A stretch of 64,000 nt of DNA from Lustribacter sp965277075 (GCA_965277075.1 OZ255707.1:310001-374000), one strand, 5' to 3'. Counted from the first letter of the stretch, positions 8,936-18,580 are shown. The notes: generated by a model from the sequence alone, not told the origin. Translations and numbers: made by a program.

Positions 8936-10656
8936 TCTCCGCGTTCGGTGACGCGGCTACCGCATTCGCCGCACGGCTCGACGACATCGACGCGATCATC
9001 GCGGAGAGCGCGACGATCGGGCCGGCGTACATCGAGGCGGTCCGGCGTCGCGAGCGCGGCGAGACGTTCTACGGGATGGTGCTTTTCGACGATCGGCGCA
9101 TCGCGGCAACGTACAGCATTGCGGGCGACGTCATCGCGCACACGCCGGATCCGGATCAGCGCGATCAGCATCTGGGAAACATCGCCAACGGCAGCCTGGT
9201 CGTCAACGGGAAGACCGTCTCGGACTTCTTCGGCGAAGACGAGCTCGCCCGGCTGGGTGCCTACGAGTTCTACATCCTTTGCGACGCGGTGCTCGTGCGG
9301 TCGTACGCCGATTATACGTGGGTCGCCGGGCTCTTTCGCGATCGGCCGGCGCCCGCGATGGTGCGTGTTTCCTCGATTCCGGCCGTTCCGGCCGTCGAGC
9401 GGATGCGGCCGTCGCAACCGGGGATCGTCGTTTGGGCGCCCCGGCGAAATGCCGAGTTTATCGCGTTGCACGTCGCGGCGCTGGCCGATATTCACGGTGA
9501 AGTCACGTGCGTCGCAACCGGGACGCTAGCGGCAACGCTCCCGGCGTTTCCGCTGTTGCCGCCCGACGATCCACGGATCGAGGGCGTCCTCGCGCGCGCC
9601 ACGTGCATCGTGTGCGCCGAGCCGAACGATCCCGGCGATGCGATCGCCTTCGCGCAACGCGGCTACGGCGTGGTCGCGCCGCTTACGAGCGGTGCGCACG
9701 AATACGTCGCGCAGGTTCAGGTGTGGGACGGGCTGTTCTACTACCAGCTCTACGGCGCCGCCATCGCCGCGCTCGGGGCGCCTGCGAGCGTCTCCGCGGC
9801 AGCGCCGGCGCCGGCGCGCATCGCTTCCCCGGCGCTGACGATTTCCGACCTCGACGCGCCGCTCGTGAGCGTCATCATTCCGACCTACAATCGTCCCGAC
9901 ATGCTGGCACGCGTCCTCGACTGCGTTGCCGCGCAGACGTATCCGAACGTGGAATTGATCGTCGTCAACGATGCGGGCAGCCCGGTCGACGATGTCGTCG
10001 GCGCACACGCCGCGGCACATTTGATCGTTCACAAAAAAAACCGTGGCGCGATGGCGGCGGTCGAGACGGGTTTTCGCGCCTCGACCGGCGAGTACGTTCT
10101 CTTTTTGCCGGACGACGATTGGCTGTATCCGGATCACATCACCCGCGTGATGAACGGCTTGCTGACCGGCGGCGCGACGTTTGCGCATAGCTCCGCGCTG
10201 CTGCGCTTCATGCGGCCCAAGCCCGACGGAACGGACGGCGTGTACGGGTTCAACATGCGGACGTTTTCGCGCACGGTCAATCTGCGCGACGCGTTGATCG
10301 CGTCGACGATTTCCGTCAATCAATGCATTCAACATCGGCGCGTGTTCACGGAAGTCGGCTGGTTTCGCAACGACAGCGTCATCGCGGACAACGAATTCCA
10401 CACGCGAATGCTCCAGCGGTATACACCCGTGTTCGTCCCGCACGTCACGTGCGAATTCCGCGACCACGACCGCGGAAATATCGGACGCACGAACGATTTG
10501 CACGGCGGGCTCAAAGAGATGTATGAGGTGATTCATCCCTACCCGGACCGGCCCGTGCTGGCCGAGATGCGGCGGCAGACGCTCCTCAACGTCGCGAGGC
10601 GCGCGCCCGGGCAATCCCCGTTTCCCCCGACGCTGACCTTCACGACCTCGCCTTAA
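8932..10656 (+). CDS. Two-domain protein: unknown N-terminal domain plus GT2 glycosyltransferase
   Basis: The product is 574 residues. Residues from about 318 form a GT2 glycosyltransferase: SVIIPTYNRPDMLARVL, LIVVNDAG and the DDD motif in LFLPDDDWLYPDHI, then a likely acceptor segment around CIQHRRVF. The first 300 residues are not recognised. They have an alternating alpha/beta pattern (GIVVWAPRRNAEFIALHVAAL, TCIVCAEPNDPGDAIAFAQRGYG) suggesting a degenerate GT-B-like fold. No transmembrane segment is seen. The ATGA overlap with dxr places it in the dxr transcript at the head of the carbohydrate island. Confidence 0.8.
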
Positions 10657-10689
10657 GCGACCGGTGCACGCGGCCGATAACCGCGATAT

Positions 10690-11283
10690 ATGGATATGGT
10701 CGCGCGCTATCTCGGCGAAATGGAAGACGTCGTTCGAAAGATCGACCGGGCCGCCGTGCGGCGTGTCGTCGATATGCTCTTCGCTTGCTGGCGGCGCGGC
10801 GGGACGACCTTCGTCATCGGGAACGGCGGCAGCGCCGCCACCGCATCGCACATGATGAACGACCTGATGAAGTGCACGATTGTCGCGGGTCAGCCGCGTT
10901 TTCGCGCGATCGCGCTGACCGACAACGTTCCGACGATGACGGCCTTCGCCAACGACGTCGCCTACGACGACATCTTCACCGAGCAGCTCGTGGCGCTGCT
11001 CGCGCCCGGGGACGCGCTCGTTGCGCTTTCCGGCTCGGGCAATTCGCCGAACGTCCTGCGCGCCGTCGCTTTCGCGAAGGAAGCCGGCGCGACGACGGTC
11101 GGTCTTTGCGGTGACACCGGCGGCCGGCTCGCACTGTTGGCCGACATTGCGGTCAAGGTTCCGGCGACGCGTATCGGCCAGCAAGAAGATGGGCACCTTA
11201 TCCTCAATCACGCCATCGCGTTGACCTTACACGAGCGCATCGCGGCGGCGGCCGCGTCCGCTTCACCGGTCCTCGCCGTCTGA
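10690..11283 (+). CDS. gmhA: SIS-domain phosphoheptose isomerase (GmhA-like)
   Basis: The 197-residue SIS protein is close in length to GmhA, which turns sedoheptulose 7-phosphate into heptose 7-phosphate. It has the sugar-phosphate loop GNGGSAATASH (44-54), LTDNVPTMTAFANDVAYDDIF, the second phosphate-binding loop LSGSGNSPNVL and the C-terminal QQEDGHLILNHAI block with the catalytic Glu/His pair. Together with the transketolase halves and the HldE-like gene downstream it suggests a nucleotide-heptose pathway. Other SIS ketose/aldose isomerases cannot be excluded. Confidence 0.85.
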   Translation: MDMVARYLGEMEDVVRKIDRAAVRRVVDMLFACWRRGGTTFVIGNGGSAATASHMMNDLMKCTIVAGQPRFRAIALTDNVPTMTAFANDVAYDDIFTEQLVALLAPGDALVALSGSGNSPNVLRAVAFAKEAGATTVGLCGDTGGRLALLADIAVKVPATRIGQQEDGHLILNHAIALTLHERIAAAAASASPVLAV

Positions 11284-11286
11284 GCG

Positions 11287-12285
11287 ATGATGCGTTACGT
11301 CGTTACCGGCGGGGCCGGCTTCATCGGAAGCCACCTCGTCGATCTGCTGCTCGCGCGCGGTCATGCGGTTACCGCGATCGACAACTTCGCGACCGGCCGT
11401 GAGAAGAATCTGGCCGACGCGCGGCGGTCCGCTGCCTTCACGCTGGTGCGGGCCGACATCGCCGACGACGGCGATGCGCTGACGACCGCATTCGCGGGAG
11501 CCGCCGGCGTCTTTCACCTGGCCGGTTTGGCCGACATCGTGCCGTCGATCGAACGGCCCGGCGATTACTACCGCGCAAACGTCCACGGCACGTTTCGCGT
11601 GTGTGAGGCGATGCGCGCGTCGGGCGCCCGTAAACTGGTCTACGCCGCATCATCGTCGTGCTACGGCATCCCGGATGTGTTTCCAACGCCCGAGTCGGCC
11701 GCGATACGGCCGCAATACCCCTACGCGCTCACCAAAGAACTCGGCGAACAGACCGTGTTGCATTGGGGGACCGTGTACGGTATCCCGACCGTTTCGCTAC
11801 GGCTGTTCAACGTGTTCGGTCCGCGATCGCGCACCAGCGGAACATACGGCGCAGTCTTCGGCGTGTTTCTGGCGCAAAAGCTCGCCGGAGCACCGATGAC
11901 CGTCGTCGGCGACGGCACGCAGACGCGCGATTTCACCTATGTCGGCGACGTCGCAGCGGCGTTTGCGGCGGCGATGGATTCGCCGGTGAGCGACGTCGTG
12001 ATGAACGTCGGCTCGGGCGGCACGTACAGCGTAAACCGGCTCGTCGAGCTGCTCGGTGGCGAGATTGTGCACATTCCAAAGCGGCCCGGGGAACCGGACT
12101 GCACGTTTGCGGATGTCTCGCGGATTCGCGAGCACATCGGCTGGCACGCACAGACGTCCCTCGATGACGGCGTCGCGCGCATGCTGGACCGCATCGACGA
12201 CTGGCGCGACGCGCCGGTCTGGAATACCGACTCGATCGCGACCGCGACAAAGTCGTGGTTCAGGCATTTGGGAGGCCGTACGTGA
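11287..12285 (+). CDS. NAD-dependent epimerase/dehydratase, UDP-glucose 4-epimerase-like
   Basis: This 332-residue extended SDR begins with YVVTGGAGFIGSHLVDLLL (Rossmann loop 8-14). It has YAASSSCYG, the YALTKELGEQ active site (Y-x-x-x-K), LRLFNVFGPRS and FTYVGDVAAA, all typical of GalE/WbpP-like nucleotide-sugar epimerases. It starts 3 bases after the GmhA-like gene and is coupled to the next epimerase. The sugar is unknown; context suggests a modified heptose or hexose for the glycan made by this island. Confidence 0.85.
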   Translation: MMRYVVTGGAGFIGSHLVDLLLARGHAVTAIDNFATGREKNLADARRSAAFTLVRADIADDGDALTTAFAGAAGVFHLAGLADIVPSIERPGDYYRANVHGTFRVCEAMRASGARKLVYAASSSCYGIPDVFPTPESAAIRPQYPYALTKELGEQTVLHWGTVYGIPTVSLRLFNVFGPRSRTSGTYGAVFGVFLAQKLAGAPMTVVGDGTQTRDFTYVGDVAAAFAAAMDSPVSDVVMNVGSGGTYSVNRLVELLGGEIVHIPKRPGEPDCTFADVSRIREHIGWHAQTSLDDGVARMLDRIDDWRDAPVWNTDSIATATKSWFRHLGGRT

Positions 12286-13295
12286 TCCGTCACGTTTGCG
12301 TTCCGGGCGGCGCAGGCTACGTCGGTGCCGTGCTCGTGCCGAAGTTGCTTGCCCGCGGCTTCCACGTCACCGTCCTCGACACGTTTCAGTACGGCCGCGA
12401 CGTCTTCGCCTCGTTGCGCGGCGCCGCGGGGCTGCGTGAAATCGTCGGCGACGTCCGCGATCGTGCGTCCGTGCGCGCGGCACTCGACGGTTGCGACGCC
12501 GTCGTCCATCTCGCATGCGTGTCGAACGATCCGAGTTTCGAGCTCGATCCTCAGCTCGCGAAGTCGATCAACTTTGATTGTTTCCCGATGATGGTCGAGG
12601 AGGCGAAACGGTCCGGCGTGCGCCGGTTCGTTTTCGCATCGTCGAGTTCGGTCTACGGCGTGAGCGACGCGCCCGCTGTTACCGAAGAGCACCCACTGCT
12701 CGCGCTCACGGATTATTCGAAGTTTAAGGCGTTGTGCGAGCCGATCGCCCTCGCTGCGCAGAGTGACGATTTCACGGTGCTGGTCTTGCGACCGGCGACC
12801 GTCTGCGGCGTCTCACCGCGCATGCGCTTCGATCTCTCGGTCAATATCCTCACCAACCTTGCGATCTGCAACAGAACGATAACCGTCTTCGGCGGGGCGC
12901 AACTGCGGCCGAACCTGCACATCGAAGACGTGACGGATCTTTACGAAGGCGTGTTGCTGGAACCCGCGCGACGCATCGCCGGCAAGACGTACAACGCCGG
13001 TTTTCAGAATCGCTCGATCGCCGATCTTGCGTCGATCGTCAAGGGCGTCGTCGAATGCGAGTTTCCCGAACGCGCGCCGATCGACATCGTCACGACGCAC
13101 AGCGATGACCTGCGTTCTTATCGCGTGAACTCGGAGCGCATCGAACGCGAGCTGGGCTTCCGAGCGCGCTTTACGATCGAAGATGCGGTGCGCGACATCT
13201 GCCGCTGGCATCGCGCGGGTCGCTTTCCCAACGCGCTCGGCGACGAACGCTACTACAACGTCCGGCTGCTCAAGCGTCAGGCGATTCCGGCCTGA
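12282..13295 (+). CDS. NAD-dependent epimerase/dehydratase (second extended SDR of the island)
   Basis: The 337-residue product starts at GTG 12282, overlapping the upstream stop by GTGA, with GGAGG 6 bases ahead. The Rossmann loop is PGGAGYVGAVL (8-18). Later blocks are FASSSSVYGVSD, the YSKFK active site, LRPATVCGVSPRM and PNLHIEDVTDLY. It resembles SDRs from surface-sugar clusters that act on nucleotide-bound heptoses or hexoses. It differs clearly from the first epimerase, so the two probably do successive steps. Its 3' end overlaps the convergent LIC12192-like gene by 26 bases. Confidence 0.82.
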   Translation: MIRHVCVPGGAGYVGAVLVPKLLARGFHVTVLDTFQYGRDVFASLRGAAGLREIVGDVRDRASVRAALDGCDAVVHLACVSNDPSFELDPQLAKSINFDCFPMMVEEAKRSGVRRFVFASSSSVYGVSDAPAVTEEHPLLALTDYSKFKALCEPIALAAQSDDFTVLVLRPATVCGVSPRMRFDLSVNILTNLAICNRTITVFGGAQLRPNLHIEDVTDLYEGVLLEPARRIAGKTYNAGFQNRSIADLASIVKGVVECEFPERAPIDIVTTHSDDLRSYRVNSERIERELGFRARFTIEDAVRDICRWHRAGRFPNALGDERYYNVRLLKRQAIPA

Positions 13296-13755
13296 TCCCG
13301 AACGCCGCCAGCGCAGACGCGGCGTTTGCGCCGAGCGGCGCAGCGTCTTTTTCGTAGCGGCCGCCGAACGGTGTGTGCGGTAACATCGCGTCGATGTCGA
13401 TCAGTTCGTTCCACGCCGTAGCATCGCGGTGCGTGCGAAGCGCAAGCCCTTCGAGGGCCGCATGCAGGGTCTTGCCCGCATCGACGACTCGGTCGAAGAT
13501 CGCGCGACGCTTCGCACCCGATTGCGGTAACGTGAAAAGCGAAAACAGAACGATGCCCTCGATGGCCGGTAGATCATCGAGCAGCGACGCGAGCATCATC
13601 GTGCTGCCGGGCATCGCGTACTCCGTCAAGCTCAGGCGATACGCGAGCCCGCAACGGTGCGCGTAATCGCGAACCACGAGGTTCTGCACGCGCTGCGGGT
13701 AGTGCGATCCGCGTACCGGTGCGCTCACGATGTACCCGCGGAAGCCGTCAGCCAT
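13270..13755 (-). CDS. Sporadic carbohydrate cluster protein, LIC12192-like
   Basis: The 161-residue product matches, as I recall it, the family named for Leptospira LIC12192: GFRGYIVSAPVRGSHYPQRVQN at the start, the VQNLVVRDYAHRCGL block, LTEYAMPGSTMML and IEGIVLFSLFTLP. The family is defined by its patchy occurrence in carbohydrate clusters. The biochemical role is not established. It overlaps the upstream 2OG oxygenase by 8 bases (ATGGCTGA), so the two are co-translated. The pair faces the opposite way from the rest of the island. Confidence 0.75.
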   Translation of the reverse strand: MADGFRGYIVSAPVRGSHYPQRVQNLVVRDYAHRCGLAYRLSLTEYAMPGSTMMLASLLDDLPAIEGIVLFSLFTLPQSGAKRRAIFDRVVDAGKTLHAALEGLALRTHRDATAWNELIDIDAMLPHTPFGGRYEKDAAPLGANAASALAAFGIRPESPDA

Positions 13756-14554
13756 CGAAACCGCGAGGCAGCCGGTAGCGCATGCCGATTCGCGACGCGG
13801 GCCGCAACGTGACCGGCGTGAAGAAATCGCCGAGCCGCTTGTCGCTATACGGCGTAAAGAGCCCTTTGAAACGGACGTTCATCGACCAGCGCGTCGTCGC
13901 TTCGGTATTCGTGCGATTGCCGTGCATGATCGTGTGCGTAAAACAGAGCACGTGGCCGTACGGCACCTCGATGTACTCGACCTCGGGCTCGAGCGCGGTG
14001 AAAAACGCCTCAACGCTTTGCCCGGCGTACGCCGCCATCCGTTCGCGCCACATCGCGTCGCGGTCGAGCGGCAGCGCAAACATGCTCTTCGTTTGCCGCA
14101 CGTCGACCAGCGGTATCCACAGGACGACTTCGAAGGGCGAGTCCTCCGACCATACGTCACTATGTAACGGCAGTATCGAACTCGTATCGTTGGGAACCTG
14201 AATCGAAAATCCGAGCCCGCGCTGCATTGCGAGTTCATTGCCGACGAGCGCTTCGAGCAGCCCGCGGCCGCAGGCGTAATACGCCTCGCGAAACCACGGC
14301 GCAGCGAGAAGCGCGTCGATGATCGCGAGGCGCAGATCGTTGAGTCTGCCGGCGTCGCTCAGCTGCGCTCCGATGTCATCGAGGAACGATCCACGATCGT
14401 GCGGCAGCGTCAGCGAGAGGAACGCGGCGGCGCGTTCGGCGACGAAATCGCGGATGCGGTCGAGTGCGATGCGGTCCTCGGCCGGCGCCACGACGAAGCC
14501 CTTCGCGAGAAACTCGGCGCTCAATGCCTCTTCATCGGAACGCACAAACGTCAC
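13748..14554 (-). CDS. 2OG-Fe(II) oxygenase of the sporadic carbohydrate cluster type
   Basis: The 268-residue protein (from GTG 14554; an ATG at 14614 is possible but would overlap the divergent gene) has the facial triad expected of a 2-oxoglutarate/Fe(II) dioxygenase. HSDVWSEDSPFE supplies H-x-D, HTIMHGNRTN the distal His and TRWSMNVRFKG the 2OG-binding Arg. It is translationally coupled to the LIC12192-like gene, a pairing I recall from Leptospira-type sporadic carbohydrate clusters. It probably hydroxylates or otherwise oxidises the sugar or nucleotide sugar made by the island. Confidence 0.75.
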   Translation of the reverse strand: MTFVRSDEEALSAEFLAKGFVVAPAEDRIALDRIRDFVAERAAAFLSLTLPHDRGSFLDDIGAQLSDAGRLNDLRLAIIDALLAAPWFREAYYACGRGLLEALVGNELAMQRGLGFSIQVPNDTSSILPLHSDVWSEDSPFEVVLWIPLVDVRQTKSMFALPLDRDAMWRERMAAYAGQSVEAFFTALEPEVEYIEVPYGHVLCFTHTIMHGNRTNTEATTRWSMNVRFKGLFTPYSDKRLGDFFTPVTLRPASRIGMRYRLPRGFDG

Positions 14555-14588
14555 GGGACGCGCTACGCAGCGGCAGAATGGTTGTCCT

Positions 14589-15173
14589 GTGCATATCGGG
14601 CTCGATCTGGACAATACGCTGATCGACTATGAAGCGGCGTTGTGCGCCGCGGCTGTTGCGCTCGACGCGATCGCGCCGGGCACGCATCTCGGCAAGACGG
14701 CGGTGCGCGATCGCATTCGCACGATGGCTGACGGTGAAGCGCGCTGGATGATGGTTCAAGCGCAGGTGTACGGACCCGGAATCGACGCGGCGCGGCTGTA
14801 TCCGGGGGTCCCATCGTTCATCGCCGCCGCGCGCACAAACGGTGTCGAGCTGTCGATCGTCTCGCACAAAAGCGAATTTGCCAAGGCGGCGCCGGACGGC
14901 CCGAATCTGCGCATGTGCGCGAGCCGTTTCCTGTGCGCGCAGGGCATCGATCTGCCGGTGTACTTCGAAGCGACGCGGCCCGAGAAGTGCAAGCGCCTCG
15001 CGACGTTGCGCGTGACGCACGCGGTTGACGATCTGGTCGAGGTGTTCGCCGATGCGGCGTTCCCGGGCGGCGTGCAGCGGTGGCTCTTTGCGCCGGACGG
15101 CGGGCCGCCGCACCCGTATGTCGACCGGCAGTTCGCGTCTTGGGATGCGTTGCGCACGGCGCTTGCGACGTGA
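14589..15173 (+). CDS. HAD-superfamily hydrolase
   Basis: This 194-residue product starts at GTG 14589, which places the HAD motif I, GLDLDNTLIDYE, at residues 4-15 (nucleophile Asp in D-x-D). Motif II may be SIVSHKS, and a late Lys plus acidic residues (HAVDDLVEVFADA) form motifs III/IV. In this island a phosphatase acting on heptose 1,7-bisphosphate (GmhB role) would fit, but GmhB normally has DRDGT, so this is a different HAD subgroup. It is followed by a GTGA-coupled kinase-like gene. Confidence 0.75.
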   Translation: MHIGLDLDNTLIDYEAALCAAAVALDAIAPGTHLGKTAVRDRIRTMADGEARWMMVQAQVYGPGIDAARLYPGVPSFIAAARTNGVELSIVSHKSEFAKAAPDGPNLRMCASRFLCAQGIDLPVYFEATRPEKCKRLATLRVTHAVDDLVEVFADAAFPGGVQRWLFAPDGGPPHPYVDRQFASWDALRTALAT

Positions 15174-16147
15174 ACGATGCAGCGCTCCTCGCGGCCGCGA
15201 GCGCCCTCGCCGGCGAGCCGCTGAATGGCCTCGCACCCGTGCGCGGCGGCGGGAACAACCGCCTCTACTGCGTGGCGGGCGCCCGGCGACGGTTCGCGCT
15301 CAAGCGGTATCCGGACGATCCGCGCAATGCCCGCGAACGGTACCTGCGCGAATTCGGCGCGCTCGCGTTCCTCATGCGTGCGGGCGAAACGCAGGTGCCC
15401 GAGCCGATCGGGCTCGACGAACGGCGGGGTCTCGCGCTCTACGCGTGGATCGACGGCGAGCGCGTCGCCCAACGCAGCGGCGATGATATCGGGGAACTGG
15501 CCGCGTTCGCCGCGCGCTTGCACGCTAGCCGAAAACGAAACGATGCCGCCGCGCTAGCCGATGCGCGTGAGGCCGTGTTCGGTCGCGCCGAGCTCAACGG
15601 CCAAATGCGTCGGCGCGTCGCGCGTCTGCGCGCGGAGGCGGCGGAGCACGCCGCGCGGCTCGAGCCGTTGCTGGAGACGATCGAGGGTCTCATCGATACC
15701 GCCGGCGACGCACCTGCAGCCCCGCTCACGTTCGACCGGCGCACGCTCTCACCGTCGGACTTCGGTTTCCATAACGCCGTGCGAACGCGCTGCGGACTCG
15801 TCTTCCTGGACTTCGAGTATTTCGGTTGGGACGATCCCGTGAAGCTGGTCGCCGACGTCCTCTGGCACCCCGGCATGGAACTACAAGCGAGCGAGCGGCA
15901 AAAGTTTTATGCATTGGCGGCCGATGTTTATGGAGTGGATCGCTCGTTTGCGGATCGCTTCAAACGCGACGCGCCCTCGTATGGCTTGCGCTGGGCGTTG
16001 ATCGCGCTCAACGAGTTTCTGCCGGCTATATGGCAGCAGCGCGCCGCCGCGGGCGAGGGCGCATCGCATGCCGCCGCATTGGACCGGCAGTTCGCGAAGG
16101 CCAGCCTCTTGGTCGACCGCGTCCGCAGCGGCGACGCGCTCGCGTGA
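15170..16147 (+). CDS. Aminoglycoside phosphotransferase/choline kinase-like protein
   Basis: The 325-residue product has the protein-kinase-like APH fold. A Gly-rich loop RGGGNNRLYCV near the N-terminus is followed by the Lys in RFALKRY. The catalytic segment is PSDFGFHN (D and N spaced as in HGDxxxxN, but the His is replaced), and DFEYFGWDDP provides the metal-binding Asp. It may phosphorylate a sugar or amino-alcohol substituent. It is joined to the HAD gene upstream and the transketolase N-half downstream by GTGA overlaps. Confidence 0.78.
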   Translation: MNDAALLAAASALAGEPLNGLAPVRGGGNNRLYCVAGARRRFALKRYPDDPRNARERYLREFGALAFLMRAGETQVPEPIGLDERRGLALYAWIDGERVAQRSGDDIGELAAFAARLHASRKRNDAAALADAREAVFGRAELNGQMRRRVARLRAEAAEHAARLEPLLETIEGLIDTAGDAPAAPLTFDRRTLSPSDFGFHNAVRTRCGLVFLDFEYFGWDDPVKLVADVLWHPGMELQASERQKFYALAADVYGVDRSFADRFKRDAPSYGLRWALIALNEFLPAIWQQRAAAGEGASHAAALDRQFAKASLLVDRVRSGDALA

Positions 16148-16965
16148 TCGCATCGCTCACGCTCGACGAACGTTCCATTGAGCTGCGTTTGCGAATCGTC
16201 GATGCGCTCGAGGGCGGCCGCCGCGGCCATGTCGGCGCGTCGCTTTCGCTCGTCGAGCTGTTGCGCGTGCTCTACGACGACGTGCTCGACGTGCGGCCGT
16301 CGGAGCCCGGCTGGCCGCATCGTGACCGCTTCATTTTGAGCAAGGGTCACGGATGCCTCGCCCTCTACGCGTTGCTCGCCGACAAGGGCTATTTCGATGC
16401 GAGCGAACTCGCGCGACAGTGTACGCCCGGCGCACTGTTGGGCGGCCATCCCGATACGCACGTTCCGGGCGTGGAAGCGTCGACCGGAGCGCTCGGCCAC
16501 GGTCTCGCCATCGGCGTCGGGTTCGCGCTCGCCGCACGCATGACGCAGCGCCGTTCGCGAACGTTCGTCGTGATGGGCGACGGCGAGATCGACGAAGGCT
16601 CCGTGTGGGAAGCCGCGCTCTGCGCCGCCAAACACCGTCTGGCTTCCCTGACGGCCATCGTCGACTACAACAAGTTGCAGTCGTACGGCCCGGTGACCGA
16701 CGTGCTGCCGCTGGAGCCGCTCGTCGACAAGTGGACCGCGTTCGGTTTCGCCGTTCGCGAAGTCGACGGTCACGACGTCGACGCGTTGCGTTCGCTTTTC
16801 GCGCAGTTGCCGTTCGATGTGGAGAAGCCCAGTCTCGTGGTTGCACACACGATCAAAGGCCGCGGCGTGCCGTTCGCCGAGGGCGACCCGCTGTGGCACC
16901 ACAAGGCCACGGTCGACGCGGAGACGGTAGCGCGTCTGCGGCTCGCGATCGCCGGCGGCGCGTAG
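16144..16965 (+). CDS. Transketolase, N-terminal (TPP pyrophosphate-binding) subunit
   Basis: The 273-residue product covers only the N-terminal half of transketolase. It shows ILSKGHGCLALYALL, STGALGHGLAIGVG, the TPP/metal motif GDGEIDEGSVWEA with its Asn in DYNKLQS, and HTIKGRGV. The pyrimidine-binding half is the next gene, starting one base before this stop. Split transketolases of this kind occur in sugar biosynthetic clusters and could form or consume sedoheptulose 7-phosphate, the GmhA substrate. TPP contacts appear complete. Confidence 0.9.
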   Translation: MIASLTLDERSIELRLRIVDALEGGRRGHVGASLSLVELLRVLYDDVLDVRPSEPGWPHRDRFILSKGHGCLALYALLADKGYFDASELARQCTPGALLGGHPDTHVPGVEASTGALGHGLAIGVGFALAARMTQRRSRTFVVMGDGEIDEGSVWEAALCAAKHRLASLTAIVDYNKLQSYGPVTDVLPLEPLVDKWTAFGFAVREVDGHDVDALRSLFAQLPFDVEKPSLVVAHTIKGRGVPFAEGDPLWHHKATVDAETVARLRLAIAGGA

Positions 16966-17900
16966 TGCGCAAGGTCGCGATCGAATCGATCTACGCACTA
17001 GCGAAACGCGACGCGCGTGTCGTCTTCGTCGGTTCCGATCTCGGCGCCGGCGTGTTGAGCGCCATGCGTCGTGATTTCCCCGAGCGTTTTTACATGGAAG
17101 GCGTGAGCGAGCAGGCCATTATCGGCATCGCGGCCGGGATGGCGATGGACGGCTTCGTGCCGTACGTCAACACGATCGCGACGTTTCTGACGCGGCGCTG
17201 CTTCGAACAGCTCGCTGTCGACGTGTGCATGCACAATTTGCCGGTGCGCTTGATCGCGAGCGGCGGCGGTGCCGTCTACGCACCGCTGGGGCCGACGCAC
17301 ATGGCGTTCGACGACATCGCGCTGCTGCGCACGTTGCCGGGGATGACCATCGTCGCGCCGTGCGACGCGCCGGAGATGGCGCGCGTGATGGACGCATCGC
17401 TCGACGTCGACGGTCCGCTCTACGTGCGGATCGCCAAGGGTGGCGATCCCGTGATTTCGCGCTTCGATCTGCCCTTCGCGATTGGTCGAGCGGTGTTGCT
17501 CGCACCGGCGGGTGACGTGCTCTTCGTGAGCACCGGCGTTCTGTCGTCGCGGACGCTCGCCGCATGCGACCTCCTTGCAGCGCGCGGGATTCGTGCCGGC
17601 GTGCTGCACGCACACACCGTTGCACCGCTCGATGCCGATGCGATCGTCGCCGCGGCGTGTGACGCACAGCTCGTTGTGACGGCCGAAGAACATTTTCGCA
17701 GCGGCGGTCTCGGCAGCGCGGTCGCGGAAGCCTTCGCCGATCGGCAGATTCGCACGCCGCTTGTCCGCTGCGGTTTTCCGGCAGCCTATTCGTATGATTT
17801 CGGCTCGCAGGATCACGTGCTCGCGCGCTACGGCCTTGACGCGCCGGCGCTCGCTGCGACGGCTGAACACGCGCTCGCGTCGGGAACGGTGCACGTGTGA
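16965..17900 (+). CDS. Transketolase, C-terminal (TPP pyrimidine-binding) subunit
   Basis: This 311-residue partner starts at GTG 16965 and forms the pyrimidine and C-terminal domains. It has FVGSDLGAG, FYMEGVSEQAIIGIAAGMAM with the catalytic Glu (GVSEQ in place of GIAEQ), a YAPLGPTHMAFDD segment and VVTAEEHFRSGGLGSAV in the C-terminal domain. It should pair with the preceding gene as a heterotetramer. A methyltransferase follows through a GTGA overlap. Confidence 0.9.
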   Translation: MRKVAIESIYALAKRDARVVFVGSDLGAGVLSAMRRDFPERFYMEGVSEQAIIGIAAGMAMDGFVPYVNTIATFLTRRCFEQLAVDVCMHNLPVRLIASGGGAVYAPLGPTHMAFDDIALLRTLPGMTIVAPCDAPEMARVMDASLDVDGPLYVRIAKGGDPVISRFDLPFAIGRAVLLAPAGDVLFVSTGVLSSRTLAACDLLAARGIRAGVLHAHTVAPLDADAIVAAACDAQLVVTAEEHFRSGGLGSAVAEAFADRQIRTPLVRCGFPAAYSYDFGSQDHVLARYGLDAPALAATAEHALASGTVHV

Positions 17901-18580
17901 GCGCGAACGCCGCACCTTGCCGGCGCATCGATTTCACGCAAACGTTGCACGCGTCGACCAAACGCGATTACATTGCGCGCGTCGTCGAGCACGACAAGGC
18001 GGAAAGTGCGGCCGTCGCATCACGGTTCGGGCAAGAATACTGGGACGGCGACCGGCGCTTCGGATACGGCGGTTACCGTTACGACGGACGCTGGTTGCCG
18101 GTCGCCGAGGCGATCGCGCATCACTACGGCTTACGCGCCGGCGACCGCGTACTCGATGTCGGTTGCGGGAAGGGATTTCTGCTATACGAACTCGCCCGTG
18201 CCGTGCCGGGCCTCGTCGTTGCAGGAATCGACCTGAGCCGCTACGCGATCGAGCATGCCAAGGACGAGATACGGCCGTTCGTCCGCACCGGCGACGCGGC
18301 CGCGTTACCGTACGACGACGGCGCGTTCGATTTGGTCGTCTCGCTTGGGACATTGCACAATCTGGGCGCGCAAGATCTGGACGCTGCGCTCGCCGGAATT
18401 CGACGCGTCGCGCGCCGCGACGCGTACGTGATGGTCGAGTCGTATCGTGACGAGCGCGAGAAGGCGAACCTGCTCTCTTGGCAGTTGACCTGCCGCAGCT
18501 TTTATTCCGTCGCCGACTGGGAGTTCGTGTTCGAACGTACCCGCTATAGCGGCGACTACGGATTCATCTTTTTCACGTGA
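17897..18580 (+). CDS. Class I SAM-dependent methyltransferase
   Basis: The 227-residue product has a methyltransferase core: VLDVGCGKGFLLYELAR (SAM motif I), GIDLSRYAIEHAK (motif II) and FDLVVSLGTLHNL (post-motif). GTG at 17897 overlaps the transketolase stop. The N-terminal 70 residues, with EYWDGDRRFGYGGYRYDGRW, are typical of a group found in sugar clusters. The probable substrate is a sugar or nucleotide sugar of this island. It ends 5 bases before a MITE-like element. Confidence 0.85.
   Translation: MSANAAPCRRIDFTQTLHASTKRDYIARVVEHDKAESAAVASRFGQEYWDGDRRFGYGGYRYDGRWLPVAEAIAHHYGLRAGDRVLDVGCGKGFLLYELARAVPGLVVAGIDLSRYAIEHAKDEIRPFVRTGDAAALPYDDGAFDLVVSLGTLHNLGAQDLDAALAGIRRVARRDAYVMVESYRDEREKANLLSWQLTCRSFYSVADWEFVFERTRYSGDYGFIFFT

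Noticed and set aside
9526..11211. 561-codon minus-strand frame
   Set aside because: It lies opposite the two-domain glycosyltransferase and GmhA-like genes, is rich in Arg and has no recognisable motif.
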